Program-made: the position numbers and the translations under genes
Notes under the pieces: model-generated
Told to the model about the DNA's origin: nothing
The model's database searches: none
What the model saw: only the letters and a program-made list of their open reading frames with translations
From: Hominifimenecus microfluidus
Lineage (GTDB): Bacteria; Bacillota; Clostridia; Lachnospirales; Lachnospiraceae
Direction: 5' to 3'
Length of the DNA stretch: 64,000 bases
NCBI GenBank assembly: GCA_020687485.1
Contig: JAJEQR010000013.1
Location: forward strand, 1-64,000
Part shown: positions 1 through 9,400 of the stretch, in pieces
Position numbering within the stretch: position 1 is the first letter of the stretch
How the letters are laid out: the number at the start of each line of letters is the position of its first letter

Positions 1-7
1 TTTTGGC

Positions 8-70
8 GGGTCAAGAGGTCAAAAATCCTCTTGCAAGCGAGCTTGCATCGGCTTTTTGACCTTTTGACCC
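8..70. repeat. Large inverted repeat upstream of tadA
   Basis: An 18-base arm at 8-25 pairs with 53-70 with one mismatch. A second perfect six-base inverted repeat sits inside it (33-38 with 41-46). The whole can fold into one long hairpin. The right arm contains the -35 element of the tadA promoter. I read it as a structured intergenic repeat; whether it recurs in the genome cannot be seen here. Confidence 0.6.
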
Positions 71-84
71 TGGTATCATATAAT
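56..84 (+). promoter_or_regulatory. Sigma-A-type promoter of tadA
   Basis: TTGACC (56-61) and a perfect TATAAT (79-84) are separated by 17 bases, the optimal spacing. The -35 box lies within the right arm of the palindrome at 8-70, so folding of the DNA or read-through RNA could affect it. The predicted transcript start is near 91, about 47 bases before tadA. Confidence 0.65.
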
Positions 85-137
85 GGAACTATTCAGAGTA
101 AAGACCCGGCGGAAGCGGGACGGAAAGAGATAAATTT

Positions 138-707
138 ATGAAATCAGATGAACATTATATGCGTCTGGCGCTAAAGCAAGCAGAGAAGGCAGCGGTAATC
201 GGAGAGGTTCCGATCGGCTGTGTCATCGTCTGCGACGGCGTGATCGTGGGGCGCGGATATAATAAAAGAAATAAGAATAAGACGACACTGGCGCATGCGG
301 AGATGATTGCCATCGACAAGGCCAGCAAAAAACTGGGCGACTGGCGGCTGGAGGGCTGTACGATGTACGTGACGCTCGAACCCTGCCAGATGTGCTCTGG
401 CGCACTGGTGCAGTCCCGAATTGATCGTGTGGTTGTCGGCGCGATGAACAAGAAGGCCGGGTGCGCCGGATCAATTCTGAATATCCTGCAGATGGAGGAG
501 TTCAATCATCAAGTGGAGCTTACCACCGGAGTGTTGCAGGAGGAATGTCAGGATATCCTGAAGCGCTTCTTCAAGGATTTGCGAGTGCGCGTGAAGAAGG
601 AAAAAGAAGAAAAGCGCGCAGCGGAAGTGGAAATGCAGAGGGCAGAAGGAGATAAGAAGCCGGAGGAAAACGAAAAGTTGGAAACGGAAAGAGAGTCGGA
701 GGACTAA
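138..707 (+). CDS. tadA: tRNA-specific adenosine deaminase TadA
   Basis: This enzyme deaminates adenosine-34 to inosine in the wobble position of tRNA-Arg(ACG). The zinc-dependent cytidine deaminase fold is clear: the HAEM motif near residue 54 gives the zinc-binding His and the proton-shuttling Glu, and PCQMC near residue 82 gives the two zinc Cys. The core ends near residue 150. It is followed by about 40 highly charged, Lys/Glu-rich residues that ordinary TadA proteins of 150-165 residues lack, probably a disordered tail. The gene is followed after three bases by a DUF4317 gene and likely shares its transcript. Housekeeping function; identification is firm. Confidence 0.93.
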   Translation: MKSDEHYMRLALKQAEKAAVIGEVPIGCVIVCDGVIVGRGYNKRNKNKTTLAHAEMIAIDKASKKLGDWRLEGCTMYVTLEPCQMCSGALVQSRIDRVVVGAMNKKAGCAGSILNILQMEEFNHQVELTTGVLQEECQDILKRFFKDLRVRVKKEKEEKRAAEVEMQRAEGDKKPEENEKLETERESED

Positions 708-710
708 AAT

Positions 711-1343
711 ATGGGAATCAATCGTGACGATATGCTGGAACTGACACGTCGGATGACTCCATCCCGGACCTGCTTTACCCGTGTCGCCGGCTGCTATGTA
801 GATGCGGACGGTGACTTTGACGGAAGTTTCAATATTCACTTTGGCAAGCTGAATGCGCACGACCGCGAGCAGAACCTGGCCTGGGCGAAGACGATTCCGT
901 TTGCTTCTACGAATGAACAGCTGTGTCAGTACCCGATCGCACCGGGGAAAAATCCGACACAGAGCGTGTGGGCACTGCTGATGACACTTCGGAATGTTGG
1001 TCTGAAGAATGACGCCATGATGGACACATTCTATGACCTGGTAATGGAGCATTACCAGGCATCCGGTCCCTATGCGATCTTCATGTATCACGGTAGCTAT
1101 GACGTTCCCATCAAGGGCAGCGATAAAGAATACCAGAAGGAATCCGAGGAGGTCTATAACTTTCTGATTGGCACGATCAGCCCACAGGTGGCGGATCAGG
1201 AACCCGGCGAGCCGGAGTGCGGCTTCCTTTTTCCGGCGTTCACGAACCGAAGCACCGACACGGCGCATATCAATATCTATCAGAGAGATCCCAGGCACCC
1301 GCATACGGAGCTTGCGGAGAAGATACTGAATGTGAGAATATAA
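711..1343 (+). CDS. Short DUF4317 family protein
   Basis: The protein (210 residues) matches the pattern of DUF4317 proteins of Clostridia. It has an N-terminal start with a TRxxGCYVDADGD-like stretch, a YDVP segment near residue 127, and a GFLFPAF(T)NRSTD motif near 167. Many family members run to about 400 residues, so this is a shortened form covering the conserved core. No enzymatic function is known for the family and none is visible. There is no signal peptide or membrane segment, so it is cytoplasmic. A GGAGG site at 698-702 supports the start, and the gene is probably cotranscribed with tadA. Confidence 0.75.
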   Translation: MGINRDDMLELTRRMTPSRTCFTRVAGCYVDADGDFDGSFNIHFGKLNAHDREQNLAWAKTIPFASTNEQLCQYPIAPGKNPTQSVWALLMTLRNVGLKNDAMMDTFYDLVMEHYQASGPYAIFMYHGSYDVPIKGSDKEYQKESEEVYNFLIGTISPQVADQEPGEPECGFLFPAFTNRSTDTAHINIYQRDPRHPHTELAEKILNVRI

Positions 1344-1362
1344 AAGGAAGGGGAAAGTTGGC

Positions 1363-3666
1363 ATGAAGCATGTAATCCGGCTTCCGAAGATATGTGGACA
1401 CCAGATTCGCTATCACAGCGTTTTCGTAAAGATGTTTCTGCTTGTTCTGATCGTGCTTTCGTTTATTCTGGGCGGGTTCAGTTTCTATTTGTTTCACATG
1501 GAAAACAAGAATCTGGAGAAGAATGCGGAAGACTCCCGGCTGAGCCTGTTAAAGACCACGGGAACGGCAACGGAACTGACATTGAAAAACCTTCAGCAGA
1601 TGATGAAGCAGACTCTGTGGGGGAAGGACTTTACCAGTGTTATGGTTACTTCCTCTTCCAGAAGCTATGATCAGACATCTTCGATTATTAAACAGCTGAA
1701 ACAGATTGTAGATGATTCCACCTACGTGGAGAAAGCGTATTTGTATGTCCCAACAGAAGATCAGGTATACAGCTCGGATTTGTTCTGCCTTGCAGCAAAC
1801 CAGACGCCGGATGCGCTTTTTCGGGATGCGGAATCTCTGCTATCGTTTGCAGGATCACGCCTGTCAGAGGACGAAGACTCTTTGATTCTGATGAAATCCT
1901 GGGGGAGGATGTATCTGTGTCAGCACCTGTATCCCAATTATCTGGACAGTATTGGTATGCTGATTTTCCGAATCAATATTTCATCTCTGGATTTGTCATT
2001 GCTTCCAAACGGCGACAGTATATCCGGAACCTGTTATGTATTTGATGCCGAAGGCGAATCTGTTTTTATGAAATCGGTTCCTGTTGCTGTGCAACATGCG
2101 GCTGAACAGCTTTTTGCGAATTCTGTGTCTTTTACGGAAGGCGTCCTGAAGAGTGACGAGGAATGGATCTGGTTCTATTACCGGTCGCCGGAGAGCGGCT
2201 GGATTTACCTTTATCCGGATAAAGCCAGTCAGTTCAACTTTATGGCAGCGCCAGGCAAGATCCTTGTGGCGGCACTGATTATTCTGTTTTTTGGAATTTT
2301 GATCGCATTGCAGATTGCTTTCCGGGCAAACAAACCAATTCGCAATCTGATGAAGGAAATTCCGGAGAAAAATCGGAGTACGATACAGGCAAAGAACGAG
2401 GTGGATTATCTGACGAAAGCTTATCACTATACAACAGAGCAGAATGAGCAGATGCACCAGGCGATCCGAAGTGTTACGCCTCTTGTGCTGGAACGTCTTT
2501 TTTCAGACATTCTGAGCGGACGTTCTCCGGAGGAAGAAGATATTCAAAGTACGTTGGAAAGCCTTGAATCACCTTTTCCTTCCGGAGCACGTTTTATGGT
2601 TATGAGCATGGAGATCCTGAGCAAGTCCGGCAAAGAGATTACAGCGGCGGAGATGGGAATTGATATTCTTCAGCTGAGGGATTTTGCAGAGCAGAATCTT
2701 CCAGAAAATTATCAGGGGTATCTTGTGCAGAGAGAAGACCCGTTTGCAGCTCTTATCCTTGCCTTCCCGGTAGCGGAAGAGGAAATGGTGATTCAACGGC
2801 AGATAGTAGAATTCTGCCGTCGGCTGGATAATCAGAAGCATACAACATCCTATGAAGTCAGGATGGGGTGCGGGAATATTTATGATCGACTGAAGGATAT
2901 TCGCTACTCCTGGCTGGAAGCGCAGAAAAAGTTGAACCATATCCGCTTTTATGGGGTAGATGAACCGGAATCCGGAACATCGCTTCTTCCTTATCAGAAT
3001 CATTACTTTGAGCAGGCTCGTCAGATTATTCGTGCTGCTAGAGACCAGCGACTGGAGGAGGCCAGACAGCAGTTGGATGATATTACAAGCGTTATGGCGA
3101 AACAGACTATATCCGGAGAAAATCCAGGAAAGAACTGCAGGGAGTTTCTGGATGCTCTTCTGGAACTTACAGAGGCGCTTCATGTTGTGAATGTTGATGA
3201 ACTGCTTCGGAGGCAGAAGGAACAGCTTTTTATTCATCTTGATACTGGTGAAGATCAGGCAGAGATGATCGATCAGGTAAAAGAATTTTGTGTACAGTTG
3301 TTGGAACTCGTTGCGCGCAGGAATAAAACAAAGTCCTCGCAGCATGTGGAAAGAATCCGGGAGTATATTCATACAAATTATTCGGACAGCAGTTTATCCC
3401 TGTATATGGCAGCGGAGCAGGTGGGACTAAGCCCTTCTTATCTTAGTCGTCTTTTTAAACAGGAGATGGGGGCATCTTTTGTGGATTATATTAGTAGTGT
3501 GCGTGTGGAGAAGGCAAAAGAGCTTCTGGAATCATCGGATTTAATGGTAAAGGATATTGCATATCAGACAGGCTTCAATTCCATGCAGAATTTTTTCCGT
3601 ATTTTTAAAAAGCAGACAGGAATTGCGCCAGGAGAATACCGGTCTGCTCGGGAGTATTCGAAATAG
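1363..3666 (+). CDS. Membrane-bound AraC-family transcriptional regulator (YesN-like)
   Basis: The 767-residue protein has a membrane segment at about residues 22-45, an extracellular sensor of about 250 residues, and a second membrane segment near 300-323. A cytoplasmic linker follows, and an AraC/XylS double helix-turn-helix occupies residues 665-762 (SPSYLSRLFK and the GFNSMQNFFRIFKK recognition region). Such one-component sensors usually control neighbouring solute transport or glycan genes. No such gene is adjacent downstream; the nearest transporter is the TRAP system at 14.6 kb, beyond a G/C-rich island. A good ribosome site (GGAAGGGGAAAG) precedes the ATG. The family is clear; the regulon is unknown. 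Confidence 0.85.
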   Translation: MKHVIRLPKICGHQIRYHSVFVKMFLLVLIVLSFILGGFSFYLFHMENKNLEKNAEDSRLSLLKTTGTATELTLKNLQQMMKQTLWGKDFTSVMVTSSSRSYDQTSSIIKQLKQIVDDSTYVEKAYLYVPTEDQVYSSDLFCLAANQTPDALFRDAESLLSFAGSRLSEDEDSLILMKSWGRMYLCQHLYPNYLDSIGMLIFRINISSLDLSLLPNGDSISGTCYVFDAEGESVFMKSVPVAVQHAAEQLFANSVSFTEGVLKSDEEWIWFYYRSPESGWIYLYPDKASQFNFMAAPGKILVAALIILFFGILIALQIAFRANKPIRNLMKEIPEKNRSTIQAKNEVDYLTKAYHYTTEQNEQMHQAIRSVTPLVLERLFSDILSGRSPEEEDIQSTLESLESPFPSGARFMVMSMEILSKSGKEITAAEMGIDILQLRDFAEQNLPENYQGYLVQREDPFAALILAFPVAEEEMVIQRQIVEFCRRLDNQKHTTSYEVRMGCGNIYDRLKDIRYSWLEAQKKLNHIRFYGVDEPESGTSLLPYQNHYFEQARQIIRAARDQRLEEARQQLDDITSVMAKQTISGENPGKNCREFLDALLELTEALHVVNVDELLRRQKEQLFIHLDTGEDQAEMIDQVKEFCVQLLELVARRNKTKSSQHVERIREYIHTNYSDSSLSLYMAAEQVGLSPSYLSRLFKQEMGASFVDYISSVRVEKAKELLESSDLMVKDIAYQTGFNSMQNFFRIFKKQTGIAPGEYRSAREYSK

Positions 3667-3735
3667 AATTGCGGCGTTCTTTCAAAAAACATCAATCTTA
3701 TCCGCAGCTATTTTCTGAACACTTCACCGGAAGTC

Positions 3736-3764
3736 TTGTGTTCCTTTGGATATTCATATATAAT
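3736..3764 (+). promoter_or_regulatory. Sigma-A-type promoter of the sigma/PrsW operon
   Basis: TTGTGT (3736-3741) and a perfect TATAAT (3759-3764) are 17 bases apart. This is the only strong promoter in the 120 bases before the sigma gene, and it predicts a leader of about 75 bases. It suggests basal housekeeping transcription of the operon rather than only autoregulation by the encoded sigma factor. Confidence 0.6.
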
Positions 3765-3845
3765 GTATTATGTTGAATAATACCCATGCGGAGGTGCAGG
3801 ATCCCCCTCTGCATTCGAAGCATCCGCACAAAGGAAGAGAATGCT

Positions 3846-4394
3846 ATGACCTGCGACGAGGCTTTTTACCGCCAATATCTGAGCGGTGACGATGCGGGGC
3901 TGGAGGCCCTGATGAAAAAATACGGCGCCCCCCTGATTCTATATATCGACGGCTATCTGCACGATGTTCATGAGGCGGAGGAGCTGATGCTAGATGTTTT
4001 CGCCTATCTGTTCACGAAAAGGCCGAAGATTCGGGACGGCGGCTTCAAGGCGTATCTCTATAAGGCGGCGCGGCACATGGCGCTGCGCCATAAGAGCAGG
4101 CGGAAGCCACTGTTCAGCCTCGATGCGCTGACTGGCGAGCCGGATGGGCGACTGCTGGCGGAGGAGGTTATCCAGACGGAGGAGCGAAACCGCGTCCTGC
4201 ATTTCTGCATGAATGAAATGAACCCGGACTATCGGGAGGTTCTATATCTGACATACTTCGAGGATATGAGCTACGCGCAGGCAGCAGAGGTCACGGGAAA
4301 AACGGTGAAGCAGATCACCAACATGGTGTATCGTGGAAAAGAGAGCCTGCGAAGGCTCTTGGAACGGGAGGGAATCACAAATGCGGAGTCATGA
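3846..4394 (+). CDS. ECF-type RNA polymerase sigma factor
   Basis: The 182-residue protein has the layout of an extracytoplasmic-function sigma-70 factor. Region 2 lies in the N-terminal half (EAEELMLDVFAYLF, then a basic KAYLYKAARHMALRHK stretch). Region 4 lies at the C-terminus (MNPDYREVLYLTYFEDMSYAQ, followed by a helix-turn-helix ending in GKESLRRLL). An upstream in-frame ATG at 3786 is less likely because AAGGAAGAG sits just before 3846 and the extra 20 residues fit no sigma region. It overlaps the next gene by 14 bases, which points to translational coupling with a membrane partner, as for sigma/anti-sigma pairs. The target promoters are unknown. Confidence 0.85.
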   Translation: MTCDEAFYRQYLSGDDAGLEALMKKYGAPLILYIDGYLHDVHEAEELMLDVFAYLFTKRPKIRDGGFKAYLYKAARHMALRHKSRRKPLFSLDALTGEPDGRLLAEEVIQTEERNRVLHFCMNEMNPDYREVLYLTYFEDMSYAQAAEVTGKTVKQITNMVYRGKESLRRLLEREGITNAES

Positions 4395-4743
4395 GGAACG
4401 TGTTGCGGAGGCAAAGCGGCGCATCGCCAAAATTGAGCGGGAGAAACGGCGGCGGCGCAATACGATCACCGTGGCTTCCGCGGTGGCGGCGTGCTTTGTG
4501 CTGATTGTAGGCGCGTCCATCGTCATGCCCGGCATTGTCGCAAACATTCAGACCGGGGATTATTCTGGCTTTGAAACGGCAGCTAGCATGTACGGCGGCG
4601 GCGCGGCTTTGGGATACATCGTCATCGGGCTGCTGGCCTTTCTTCTCGGCGTGTGCGTGACCGTTTTGTGCTTCCGGCTACGGCAGATGAACCGTGAGGA
4701 CGGGCAGGACAGGGAAAGCGAGGATGCGCATGGAACTGATTGA
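4381..4743 (+). CDS. Small basic membrane protein, candidate anti-sigma partner
   Basis: This 120-residue protein starts inside the end of the sigma gene. Residues 1-22 are strongly basic and cytoplasmic by the positive-inside rule (AKRRIAKIEREKRRRR). A membrane segment follows at about 24-45, then an external loop of about 30 residues with Tyr/Gly, a second membrane segment at about 75-97, and a charged tail starting LCFRLR. It carries no zinc-binding anti-sigma HxxxCxxC motif. Its position and coupling make an anti-sigma or adaptor role reasonable, but that is inference. The protein at 6141-6494 has the same architecture and the same LCFRLR junction, so the two are paralogues. Confidence 0.6.
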   Translation: MRSHEERVAEAKRRIAKIEREKRRRRNTITVASAVAACFVLIVGASIVMPGIVANIQTGDYSGFETAASMYGGGAALGYIVIGLLAFLLGVCVTVLCFRLRQMNREDGQDRESEDAHGTD

Positions 4744-5356
4744 GAACCTGCTGCAACTGCTGGTCACGTTCGTCGGTGCGCTGCTTTCCGGCATTGCCTA
4801 CCGAAAAAGCGGCAGGCAGGTGTATTTCCTGCTGGTGTGCTTCTACGGCTGCTTTACCCTCGGCTCTCTCTACTGGACGTTGTATCTGCTGCTGTTCGAT
4901 ACCACGCCCCGGGTCTTTTATGTCTCGGAGTTCGGCTGGGTGGCGAGCGTAATTTTTCTGCGCATTTTGCAGGCCACGCTCTCCACTCCGGAGGAACGCA
5001 CCTTCTGCTGCCGCAGGGCGTGGCTCGCGCCTGCGTTCGGCGTGCCGCTGCTGGCGTTCTACTGCACCTTCGGGGATATTCTCTCCAACCTGATCTGGTG
5101 CGGCATGATGGTATGGCTCTCCTTCTGTGCCATTCGTGGGCTGGTCTACGCCAATGGGCAGACGGGCGCGGCGCGGAATATGCGGTATTTCCACATCGGC
5201 GTGCTGTGCTTTGCGTTCGCGGAGTATCTGCTCTGGACGGCGGGCTGCTTCTGGCCGAACACCTCTCCGGAAAGCCCCACCTTCTGGTGCGATATGCTGC
5301 TGACGTTTGCGATTCTGGGGTTGCTGCCCGCCACGAGAAAGGCGGTGGACGCATGA
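4724..5356 (+). CDS. Polytopic membrane protein of unknown function
   Basis: The product has about 210 residues and roughly six to seven hydrophobic segments (near residues 5-22, 30-55, 68-85, 105-120, 125-145, 160-180 and 190-205). I do not recognise a family. Two closely spaced ATGs (4724, 4730) are both usable; AGGGAAAG at 4711-4718 serves the first. The gene overlaps both its neighbours (20 bases with the upstream gene, ATGA with the downstream one), so it belongs to the sigma/PrsW operon. It may be a sensor or a scaffold for the protease, but nothing in the sequence shows this directly. Confidence 0.6.
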   Translation: MRMELIENLLQLLVTFVGALLSGIAYRKSGRQVYFLLVCFYGCFTLGSLYWTLYLLLFDTTPRVFYVSEFGWVASVIFLRILQATLSTPEERTFCCRRAWLAPAFGVPLLAFYCTFGDILSNLIWCGMMVWLSFCAIRGLVYANGQTGAARNMRYFHIGVLCFAFAEYLLWTAGCFWPNTSPESPTFWCDMLLTFAILGLLPATRKAVDA

Positions 5357-5982
5357 CCTATATTGAAAATATCTTCCTCTGCATGGTATCTCCCCTGCTG
5401 GTGGCCGCCCTGTGCATGGGCAGGCGGCAGCTCCGCTTTTTCCTGTTCTGCATTGCCGGGATGGGGGTGTGTCTGCTCTCGGCCTATATCAACACCTTCC
5501 TCGCGGCGGTATGTCAGGCGGATGCCCTTGCCGCCACGGCGGAGATCGCACCGGTGGTGGAGGAAATGATGAAGCTGCTGCCGTTGGTGTTCTATCTGCT
5601 GGTGTTTGAGCCGGAGGGGGAGAAAATCAAGGCTGCCGCCATCACGGTTGCCCTCGCCTTCGCTACCTTCGAAAATGTGTGCTATCTGATCCAGAACGGC
5701 GCGGACCGCTTTTCCTTCATCTTTTTCCGCGGCTTCGGCACGGGAGCGATGCACGTGCTTTGCGGTCTGATCGTGGGCGGCGGGCTGACGTATACGTGGC
5801 AGCGGACGTGGCTGAAGATCGCAGGCACCTGCGGTCTCTTGGGCGCGGCCATCACCCTCCACGCCATCTACAATCTGCTCATCGCCTACGGCGGCGCGGC
5901 GCAGTACATCGCCTACGCCCTGCCGACGCTGCTGGTGGCGGCGGGAAAATTGTCCACTTTCCGATTATCGCGGAAGCAATAA
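5353..5982 (+). CDS. PrsW-family glutamic-type intramembrane protease
   Basis: This 209-residue polytopic protein carries the PrsW signature. There is a paired Glu motif at the start of a helix (E70-E71-x-x-K74), then FATFEN with E107 and N108, H134 in GAMH, and H170 in LHAIYN. In Bacillus subtilis, PrsW makes the first cut in the anti-sigma factor RsiW and so frees SigW; in Clostridioides difficile a PrsW acts on RsiT. Here the protease is translationally coupled (ATGA) to a membrane protein and lies three genes after an ECF sigma factor. Regulated proteolysis of the adjacent small membrane protein is therefore the natural model. Family assignment is strong; the substrate is inferred. Confidence 0.85.
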   Translation: MTYIENIFLCMVSPLLVAALCMGRRQLRFFLFCIAGMGVCLLSAYINTFLAAVCQADALAATAEIAPVVEEMMKLLPLVFYLLVFEPEGEKIKAAAITVALAFATFENVCYLIQNGADRFSFIFFRGFGTGAMHVLCGLIVGGGLTYTWQRTWLKIAGTCGLLGAAITLHAIYNLLIAYGGAAQYIAYALPTLLVAAGKLSTFRLSRKQ

Positions 5983-6031
5983 CCGAATATCCACTCCCTG
6001 AGAGCTGCTTTTTGGCAGCTCTCAAATTTTT
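5978..6031 (+). repeat. Direct repeat copy A containing a terminator
   Basis: This stretch of about 54 bases, starting AATAACCGAATATCCACT and including the hairpin at 6000-6023, recurs at 14309-14362 with only a few substitutions. The two copies bracket the small membrane protein and giant surface protein genes. Confidence 0.8.
6000..6031 (+). terminator. Rho-independent terminator of the sigma/PrsW operon
   Basis: A perfect nine-base stem (GAGAGCTGC with GCAGCTCTC) with a six-base loop is followed by AAA and a run of T. It lies 18 bases after the PrsW stop codon and separates that operon from the surface-protein module. Confidence 0.85.
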
Positions 6032-6140
6032 TTGAAAAATTTTGCGTTTTGGGTGAGAGTTTTTTCGATTTTTTGTACCTATATAAGTGAAAGGGTTTTT
6101 ATCACAGTTCCAGACAAACCGGAAAGGGGGTTCAAACAAT

Positions 6141-6494
6141 ATGTACGATACCGCAAGACGAGTCGCACTCGTCAAGCAGCGGGTGCGGGAAAACACCCGC
6201 CGGAGACAGCGGCGCGAGGCAATAAGCCTCTCCGCTTTCTGCCTGATGTTATTCACGGCACTTGCCGGGGCGGCGGACGCACTTATAGTGCGGGGACAGA
6301 CCGCCGCGTGGGGCGTGTTCGGCGCGATGCTGCTGCGGGAGGACGCGGGCGGCTATGTGCTGGTGGCCGTCGTCTCCTTTGCCGCGGCGGCAGCGATCAC
6401 CGCGCTGTGCTTCCGGCTCAGAAACAGAGAAAACCAGAAAAAGGGCGGGGCGGACAAGCCGAACCAACACAAACAGGAGGGAAAAACGACATGA
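6141..6494 (+). CDS. Small basic membrane protein, paralogue of the 4381 protein
   Basis: The product has 117 residues. A basic N-terminus (RVRENTRRRQRRE) precedes a membrane segment at about 30-50, a short external loop, a second membrane segment at about 72-93 and a polar tail beginning LCFRLR. Order, lengths and the LCFRLR junction match the protein at 4381-4743. The start at 6141 is preferred over an upstream in-frame ATG at 6087 because AAAGGGGG lies at 6123-6130. It overlaps the surface-protein gene by four bases (ATGA), so the pair is translationally coupled. It may regulate, localise or assist export of the surface protein; this is inference. Confidence 0.65.
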   Translation: MYDTARRVALVKQRVRENTRRRQRREAISLSAFCLMLFTALAGAADALIVRGQTAAWGVFGAMLLREDAGGYVLVAVVSFAAAAAITALCFRLRNRENQKKGGADKPNQHKQEGKTT

Positions 6495-9400
6495 AGAAAC
6501 GAATACTTAGCATCCTGCTCCTATGCTGCATGATGCTGACGCTGCTGCCGACGACCGCGTTTGCGGCGGGTGAAATCGACGAGCAGTTCACCCTTGCCCC
6601 CGGCGGCACCTATTACTTTGACCTCTCGGCAATGGGCATCCCCGGCACGGTGAACGATGCTCTGCCGGACAAAACAATGCGCTATGTGCCGTTCACCTAT
6701 GTGGGTACAGTGGATGCTTATTTGCTGAAAAATGAGGACGATTCCAATACGCAGCCCTATGAACACAGCCTGTTTGTGGCGGACTATGCCGTAACGCATA
6801 CGGCAAATTGGAATACCTTAAACGATGCGAGCCTGATTTTCGGCAAGAACTACACCGCAGGCGGTGTGGACTATACGCTGCGCGCGCCGTCCGTGGGAAG
6901 TAAGAGTACAGGCTCGGGTGAGTCCCAGCGTGGCACGCCCGAAAGCAACGAATGGGACAGGCTGCTGGACAAGAACGACGGATATATCAAAAACTGGAGT
7001 GGGATTTATTCGTGGGGGCAGGACACTTCGAACATTGAGAGTGGGAGACGTGCGGTTCGCGGGTACAATTCGACCCGCAACTGGTACGACAACAATGCTA
7101 CGAGTTCCGACCCGATTCTCGGTTTCCGCCCCGTCCTTGAAGTCCTGAACTCCGGCACACTGGGCGCTGACGGGCTGAAAGCCGTTACCCTTGACCTTGG
7201 CGGCGGCAAGCTGGGCGGCAGCTCTGAGAATATTCGAATCATTGTGAAAAGCGGCGAGAGCTTTGCCGCGCCTGCGTCCGACGGCCTGACCCGCCCGGAC
7301 GGAAATGCCGACAGTTATTTTCAGTGGCTTGGCAACAATGGGAAACTGTACGCGCCCGGTGAAAGCGTTCCGGCGGATGTAATCACGCTGACGGCACAGT
7401 TTGATTTCAAAGAGCAGTTCACCCTCGCGCCCGGCGGCACCTATTACTTTGACCTCTCCGGTGAGAACATTCCCGGCACGGTAAGCGGTAATTTGCCGGA
7501 CAAATCAATGCACTATGTTCCCTTTACCTACGCCGGAACAGTGGACGCCTACAAGCTCACGTCGGAGATGGCAACCACTGAGGAGTATGCAGAGCAGAAA
7601 AAATATCCCCACAGCCTGTTCGTGGCGGACTATGCCGTAGCGTACGCGGCAAGCTGGGATCATTTGAATGACATAGACATGATTTTTGGCAAAGACTACA
7701 CCGCCGGCGGTGTGGACTATACGATGCGTGCGCCATCCGAGGGAAGTGATTATACAGGCTCAGGTGATTCAGAACGCGGCACGCCCCAAAGCAACGAATG
7801 GGACAGGCTGCTGGACAAGGACGACGGATATATCAAAAACTGGAACGGGATTTTTTCGTGTGGACAAGATACTGTGATCAGATTGCCGTGGCGCCGTACG
7901 GTTCGCGGGCACTATTCGAGCCGCTTCTGTGGCCACCGCCACGCTGCGGGTCAAAACCCGCAGGTCGGTTTCCGCCCCGTCCTTGAGGTCCTGAACCACG
8001 ACACGATAGGTCCTGACGGATTGAAGGCCGTTGCCCTTGACCTTGGCGGCGGCAAGCTGGGCGATGAGAGCAGCATCCGGATCATCGTGAAAAACGGCAG
8101 CGCATTTACCGCGCCCAGCGGCGACGGTCTGACCCGCCCGGAGGGAGCTACAGGCAATTACTTTAAGTGGCTTGGCAGCGACGGCAAGCTCTACGCACCC
8201 GGTGAAAGCGTTTCGGCGGATGTAACCACGCTCACGGCGCGGTTTGTGCCAGACACCTACACCGTCATCGTGACCACGGACACCCTGCCGGATGGCAAGA
8301 CAGGCAAGGCTTACAGCCATACCCTGACCGCCATCAGCACAGCGCCCATTACATGGAGGATTGATGAAGGCGCTCTGCCTGCCGGTTTACGTCTGAACGA
8401 AAAAACCGGAGAAATCAGCGGCATACCCACTGCGGCGGGAACCGCCACCTTCACCGTCAAGGCAGAAAACAGCGAGGGCAGCGACACAAGGGCGCTGAGC
8501 ATTATCATTAGTAACCCGGTCGAGCAAACCCCCGTGCGCTATCTGGACGCGGACGGCAAGGAGCGCTTCTGCACCGAATACACGGTGCTGGAAAGCGTTA
8601 TTATCGAGGATTTTTTCGATAGCGACAACAAGTGGTACGATATGCCCGCAGGCTGGTATGTTGTGGAGGGCGACGTGACCATCACGCCCCGCTTGGACAC
8701 CCACGGCGCGGTCAATCTGATTTTGAAGGACGACTGCCACCTCACGGTACCGTGGGGCATCAACGTGAAGGAGGGCGACACCTTCACCATATACGCCCAG
8801 AGCACCGCTGAGGCATCCATGGGCAAGCTGACGGCGTGCCTCCCGGAGCTGTCTGATCATGAAAAGAGTGTGTGGCCTGTGGCTGGACTGTCCGGCATCG
8901 GCGCCGGTGTGCGCGTGTGGGCTGCCAACGACAACTACTATGAAAACGAGGGTACGATCATCATCAACGGCGGCAATATCCACGCCAAAGGACAGCAGGG
9001 CTCCTCCGCCATCGGCGGATCGGATTATGATCGCAACGTTTCCTCCGACGGAGATACGCCTGGCAATCTCAGGCAAGGCGGCAGCATCACCATCAACGGC
9101 GGCATCGTCTGTACCGAGCTTAGGACGAGCGGCGGCGCTCACACTGCAGACAGCTTTGGGATCGGCACATGCGGCGGTAATGGCGGCAGCGTCACCATCA
9201 ACGGCGGCACGATCATCGCCGAGGCCTCCAGCAGCGCGATCAGTAGCGGCCGGGGCGGCAGCATCACCATCAACGGCGGCAATGTGACCGCTCACGGCGG
9301 AATCAATCGCTATGAAAACCAGCCGCAATACGCGATTCCCGGAAACGGGATCGGCCCGCTTGAGGGCGGCAGCATCACCATCAACGGCGGTACGGTCAAG

